Assembly: GCA_024231955.1 (NCBI GenBank)
Contig: JAAEPZ010000538.1
Span: forward strand, 186,001 to 250,000
Direction: 5' to 3'
DNA: 64,000 bases
Source of the DNA: a bacterium
GTDB taxonomy: Bacteria > Krumholzibacteriota > Krumholzibacteriia > JACNKJ01
In this document: one piece after another, positions 61,355 to 64,000 of the stretch
Layout of the letters: every line of letters begins with the position of its first letter
Position numbering within the stretch: position 1 is the stretch's first letter
The notes under the pieces: generated by a model
What the model was told of the DNA's origin: nothing
The model's input: the letters and a program-made list of their open reading frames with translations, nothing else
Database searches by the model: none
Translations under genes and position numbers: made by a program

Positions 61355-61453
61355 CGGGTCCCGCTCCGAAAAGGCGCCAATCTCGTCAGGGGACGCAACC
61401 CTTCGCGCTCCCCTTGTGTCTCAAAGGCAGTTACAGAGAAAACCTGGAGTCTG

Positions 61454-62002
61454 ATGCAGTACGAACGCGAATTCATCAAAGCAGCACTGACCGGCGATAT
61501 CAACGCCGAAAAAGCTCTTTATGATGCCCATGTCGACAGAGTCTACGGATTGACCTACCGCATGTGTGGAGACGTCGGCCTGGCCGAGGATTTCACTCAG
61601 GAGACCTTTCTGCGGGCTTTCAAGCATCTTCCCGGTTTCAGAGGACAGGCGGCCTTTTCCACCTGGCTCCACTCTATAACGATGTCGGTGACCCTCAACG
61701 GCCTGCGCAAGGTCAAGAGGTACCGGCACTGGGAGACCTCGAACGACGATCCCCCCGTCGGCACGGTTGATCCCGATTGGGATCTGAGGCGTCGGCTTCG
61801 TCGAGCGATGGACGAGCTCCCGGACAAGCTGAGGGCGGTCTTCGTCCTGTACGAGGTCGAAGGCTACAAACACCAGGAGATCGCTTCCGTTCTGGATATC
61901 ACCGAAGGCACTTCGAAGGCGCGGTTATCCAGGGCGAAAGATAAACTCCGCGGCGCCCTCGGAGACTCAATCGGCAAATTGGCTGGAAAGGAGGGATCAT
62001 GA
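61454..62002 (+). CDS. ECF-type RNA polymerase sigma factor (RpoE-like)
   Basis: 182 residues, with a CTGGAG stretch upstream. Region 2: ALYDAHVDRVYGLTYRMCGDVGLAEDFTQETFLRAFKHLPGFRGQAAFSTWLHSITM. Region 4: RRAMDELPDKLRAVFVLYEVEGYKHQEIASVLDITEGTSKARLSRAKDKLRGAL. Both are complete. It is the second ECF factor in the window and heads an operon with a four-base overlap to its probable anti-sigma factor and then an exported HEAT protein. Confidence 0.95.
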   Translation: MQYEREFIKAALTGDINAEKALYDAHVDRVYGLTYRMCGDVGLAEDFTQETFLRAFKHLPGFRGQAAFSTWLHSITMSVTLNGLRKVKRYRHWETSNDDPPVGTVDPDWDLRRRLRRAMDELPDKLRAVFVLYEVEGYKHQEIASVLDITEGTSKARLSRAKDKLRGALGDSIGKLAGKEGS

Positions 62003-62628
62003 GTGAGGAACGTTTCGAGGAGCTTTTGAAAGAAGCGGCAAGGCAATACAACGAACCGCCCAAAGTCGCCAAGGACGAGATGTGGCACCGGATAGCGCGT
62101 GAGCGTCGACGGGATCACGCAGAGCAGAGTACCTCCATCATACGATCCCCTTGGCTTTTGAGAATAGTCGCGGCAGCGGCAGTGCTGCTTTTTGGAATCG
62201 GCATCGGACGGATGACACTGCGTCAGGACGCCGAGCAGGAGGTGGCGGAGATCAAACAGGATCTGCGGCGGGAGAATGCCCAGATGCTCTACGATCTTGC
62301 CGCGGCTCCCTATCTGACACGGGCCGAGACTCTGCTTACCCAGTATTCCGCAAGCTCCTGCGACGGCGAGGATCGTCTTGAGATAGGCGGCTGGGCCGGG
62401 TCGTTGCTGACCGAAACCCGCCTGTTGCTCGATTCGCCCGCCGGGAAGGAGTCGGATCTCGGCTTCCTGTTGCAGGACCTGGAGCTGGTGTTGATGCAAA
62501 TCAGGCAATCGTCGAGCAAAGGTAACGATGAGGAATGTCAACTCGTCAGAGAGAGTATGAAAGACAGCAGTATCCTGACGAGACTGCGTGCGAAAATCCC
62601 CGCCGGTCAAACCCCGGCCGGCGTGTAG
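61999..62628 (+). CDS. Probable anti-sigma factor, non-zinc type
   Basis: 209 residues. The ATG overlaps the sigma stop by four bases. A cytoplasmic part of about 50 residues (RFEELLKEAARQYNEPPKVAKDEMWHRIARERRR) lacks the His-Cys-Cys zinc motif. One membrane helix (LLRIVAAAAVLLFGIGIGRM) is followed by a helical periplasmic domain with coiled-coil character (EQEVAEIKQDLRRENAQMLYDL). Position and topology argue for an anti-sigma factor; the sequence alone does not prove it. Confidence 0.75.
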   Translation: MSEERFEELLKEAARQYNEPPKVAKDEMWHRIARERRRDHAEQSTSIIRSPWLLRIVAAAAVLLFGIGIGRMTLRQDAEQEVAEIKQDLRRENAQMLYDLAAAPYLTRAETLLTQYSASSCDGEDRLEIGGWAGSLLTETRLLLDSPAGKESDLGFLLQDLELVLMQIRQSSSKGNDEECQLVRESMKDSSILTRLRAKIPAGQTPAGV

Positions 62629-62637
62629 GAGGACACA

Positions 62638-64000
62638 ATGAAAATGAACAACAAACAACGGTGGTGGGTCAGCAGTATTATTGTGCTCCTCGCTTTCCTG
62701 TTGCTTAACGTCAGCGTGGCGTTTGCGGACAATTCGGTCGAGGACACCTACCGCAAAGCCCGCAGGGCCCTGAACAAGAATAACTTCGACCGCGCGGCCG
62801 AGCTGTTCGAGGAGATTCATGAGGATGATCCCGATTCCGACGAGGCGCCGGATGCCCTGTACTGGCACGCGTTCGCCCTCTATAGACTGGGTGACGACCG
62901 CGATCTGAACAAGGCGCTGGACCTGTTGGATCAATTGGAAGGGGACTATCCCGATGCCGCCTTCCTGAGCGACGCCGAAGCGCTGATCGTACGGATCAAC
63001 TCGGCGCAAGCCAGACATGGCGATCCCAGGGCTCACCAGCGGCTGATAACGGAGGTGGAATCCTTCGACAGCGATGATGAGGATATCGGCCAGGCTCTCC
63101 AGGTGCTGGTGCAGGCGATTACGGAGCTGTCCACCCAGGCGACGATCCAGGGGCTGGAAGAGGCGCACATCGAGTTGGAGGAGCTGTGCGACGAGGGCTA
63201 CATCTTCGGAGAGGACATGGAGGAGCTGTTCGAAGAGCTTGAGGATCTGTCGATCGAATTCGAATGGGAAGAACAGGATGAGCTGACGCGGCGTGAGATC
63301 CGTGATGCCCGGAGACTGATCAAGTCCATGGACGGCAGAATCAGGATCATCCCCAGTACGGAGTTCGAGGAGGAGGGAATCCAGATCATCGACACTGGGG
63401 ACAATGTCCGTATCGATATGCTTCCCCGTTTCCGTATTCCGTCCCATTCGGGGCAGACCTTACTCCATGGGGGGTATCTGGTCGGTGACGGTGAGGATCG
63501 CGTGTTCGTCTACGAACCCCCCTCAAGCTCGGCCGGCGACGATATCCGCCTGTCGGCCCTCAACACTCTTCTGCAGATGGATTCCGACCGGGCCATGCCG
63601 ATCCTGACTAAGATACTCCGCGATCGGGACGACGAAGATGCGGAGCTGCGCGAGCGGGCCATCTTCATCGTAGGCCAGTCGGACGAGCCGGAAGCCGCCG
63701 AACTCCTGCTCGAGGTGGCGCGTGAGGATCCCGATGACGACGTGCGGGAGGGGGCCGTGTTCTGGTTGAGCCAGGTGGGCGGCGACGAATCGCTGGACGC
63801 TCTCGCGGACATCTTCCGGAGTACGCGGGACAGCGGCCTCAAGGACAAGACGATCTTTGCCATCGGTCAACACGACAGCGATCGCGCCATGAAGATTCTG
63901 CGGGATATCGCGGCGGATTCGGGTGAATCCACCGAGTCGCGCGAGACGGCGATCTTCTGGCTTGGTCAGCAGGATGGCGATGCTTTCGACTTCCTGACCG
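62638..64000 (+). CDS. Exported TPR/HEAT-repeat protein (runs off the window)
   Basis: The ATG at 62638 follows AGGAGG. At least 454 residues to the window edge, no stop seen. A signal peptide (SIIVLLAFLLLNVSVAFA) is followed by a TPR-like section (TYRKARRALNKNNFDRAAELFEEIHEDDP; DALYWHAFALYRLGD), then an acidic helical region, and from about 300 HEAT repeats (AMPILTKILRDRDDEDAELRERAIFIVGQ; LLLEVAREDPDDDVREGAVFWLSQVGG; AMKILRDIAADSGESTESRETAIFWLGQ). Such proteins are scaffolds in the periplasm. As the third gene of the sigma operon it may be its envelope effector or sensor. Confidence 0.85.
   Translation, partial: MKMNNKQRWWVSSIIVLLAFLLLNVSVAFADNSVEDTYRKARRALNKNNFDRAAELFEEIHEDDPDSDEAPDALYWHAFALYRLGDDRDLNKALDLLDQLEGDYPDAAFLSDAEALIVRINSAQARHGDPRAHQRLITEVESFDSDDEDIGQALQVLVQAITELSTQATIQGLEEAHIELEELCDEGYIFGEDMEELFEELEDLSIEFEWEEQDELTRREIRDARRLIKSMDGRIRIIPSTEFEEEGIQIIDTGDNVRIDMLPRFRIPSHSGQTLLHGGYLVGDGEDRVFVYEPPSSSAGDDIRLSALNTLLQMDSDRAMPILTKILRDRDDEDAELRERAIFIVGQSDEPEAAELLLEVAREDPDDDVREGAVFWLSQVGGDESLDALADIFRSTRDSGLKDKTIFAIGQHDSDRAMKILRDIAADSGESTESRETAIFWLGQQDGDAFDFLT

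Noticed and set aside
1..64000. Search by eye for CRISPR arrays, tRNAs, rRNAs, transposases, integrases and toxin-antitoxin pairs
   Set aside because: No direct-repeat array, cloverleaf-like gene, transposase DDE motif or phage module was recognised; small genes could still be missed without tools.

Overview
The window looks like a chromosomal segment of an uncultured, GC-rich, diderm (Gram-negative type) bacterium of the FCB-like candidate phyla (Krumholzibacteriota, Eisenbacteria, KSB1, Latescibacterota and similar). The evidence is indirect. Five secreted proteins end in the FlgD-like C-terminal domain (Asn-Pro-Phe-Asn-Pro, then Gly-Arg-x-Val-Arg-Thr-Leu, Trp-Asp-Gly, Ser-Gly-x-Tyr) typical of those groups. 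There are also outer-membrane barrels, a TonB-dependent receptor and lipoproteins. I saw no rRNA, tRNA, CRISPR array, insertion sequence, integrase or phage structural gene. Gene spacing and strand switching are those of ordinary chromosome, and the lineage assignment is inference.

Layout. 1-8225: tail of a secreted protein, a membrane winged-helix/PD40 regulator, then a TonB-dependent receptor, a YfiR/DUF4154 protein and a CHASE8-type hybrid histidine kinase that look like one envelope-sensing unit. 8304-16464: acetoacetyl-CoA synthetase, a cytosolic PAS hybrid kinase, an LVIVD-repeat secreted protein, and a coupled P-loop/GNAT/DUF2007 operon. 16625-20962: a STAS-like protein, a frameshifted beta-helix pseudogene, an orphan protein resembling the thymine-hypermodification (HMUDK helical/aGPT-PPlase) family, a CBM9-like secreted protein and a small outer-membrane protein. 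21353-32270: Lys4-type homoaconitase, a small membrane protein, a membrane hybrid kinase, an alpha/beta hydrolase lipoprotein and a giant propeller hybrid kinase.

32466-42132 is the most intriguing block: two transporters of the nucleotide-carrier (Npt)-like family (one fused to HEAT repeats), a membrane Ser/Thr kinase, a membrane-anchored metallophosphatase, a BamA/TamA-like barrel and, overlapping the barrel gene, an exported protein with a protein-kinase-like catalytic loop. 42393-50559: secreted proteins, an ECF sigma/anti-sigma operon ending in an M1-peptidase-like lipoprotein that lacks the third zinc ligand, and a glycogen-synthase-like glycosyltransferase. 50793-57862: a secreted beta-propeller-like protein, MoxR and DUF58 genes separated by a hemerythrin-like gene, and three paralogous secreted beta-sandwich proteins, two of them a tandem duplication with duplicated terminators and similar promoters. 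58537-64000: SDR oxidoreductase, methyltransferase, DsrE/YedF-like protein, a small membrane protein, and a second ECF sigma/anti-sigma pair leading into an exported HEAT-repeat protein that runs off the window.

The recurring theme is envelope sensing and secretion: four hybrid histidine kinases that all end in a receiver domain with no attached DNA-binding output, two ECF systems, one CadC-like one-component regulator, and many exported beta-rich proteins. No defence, conjugation or secondary-metabolite island is recognisable.
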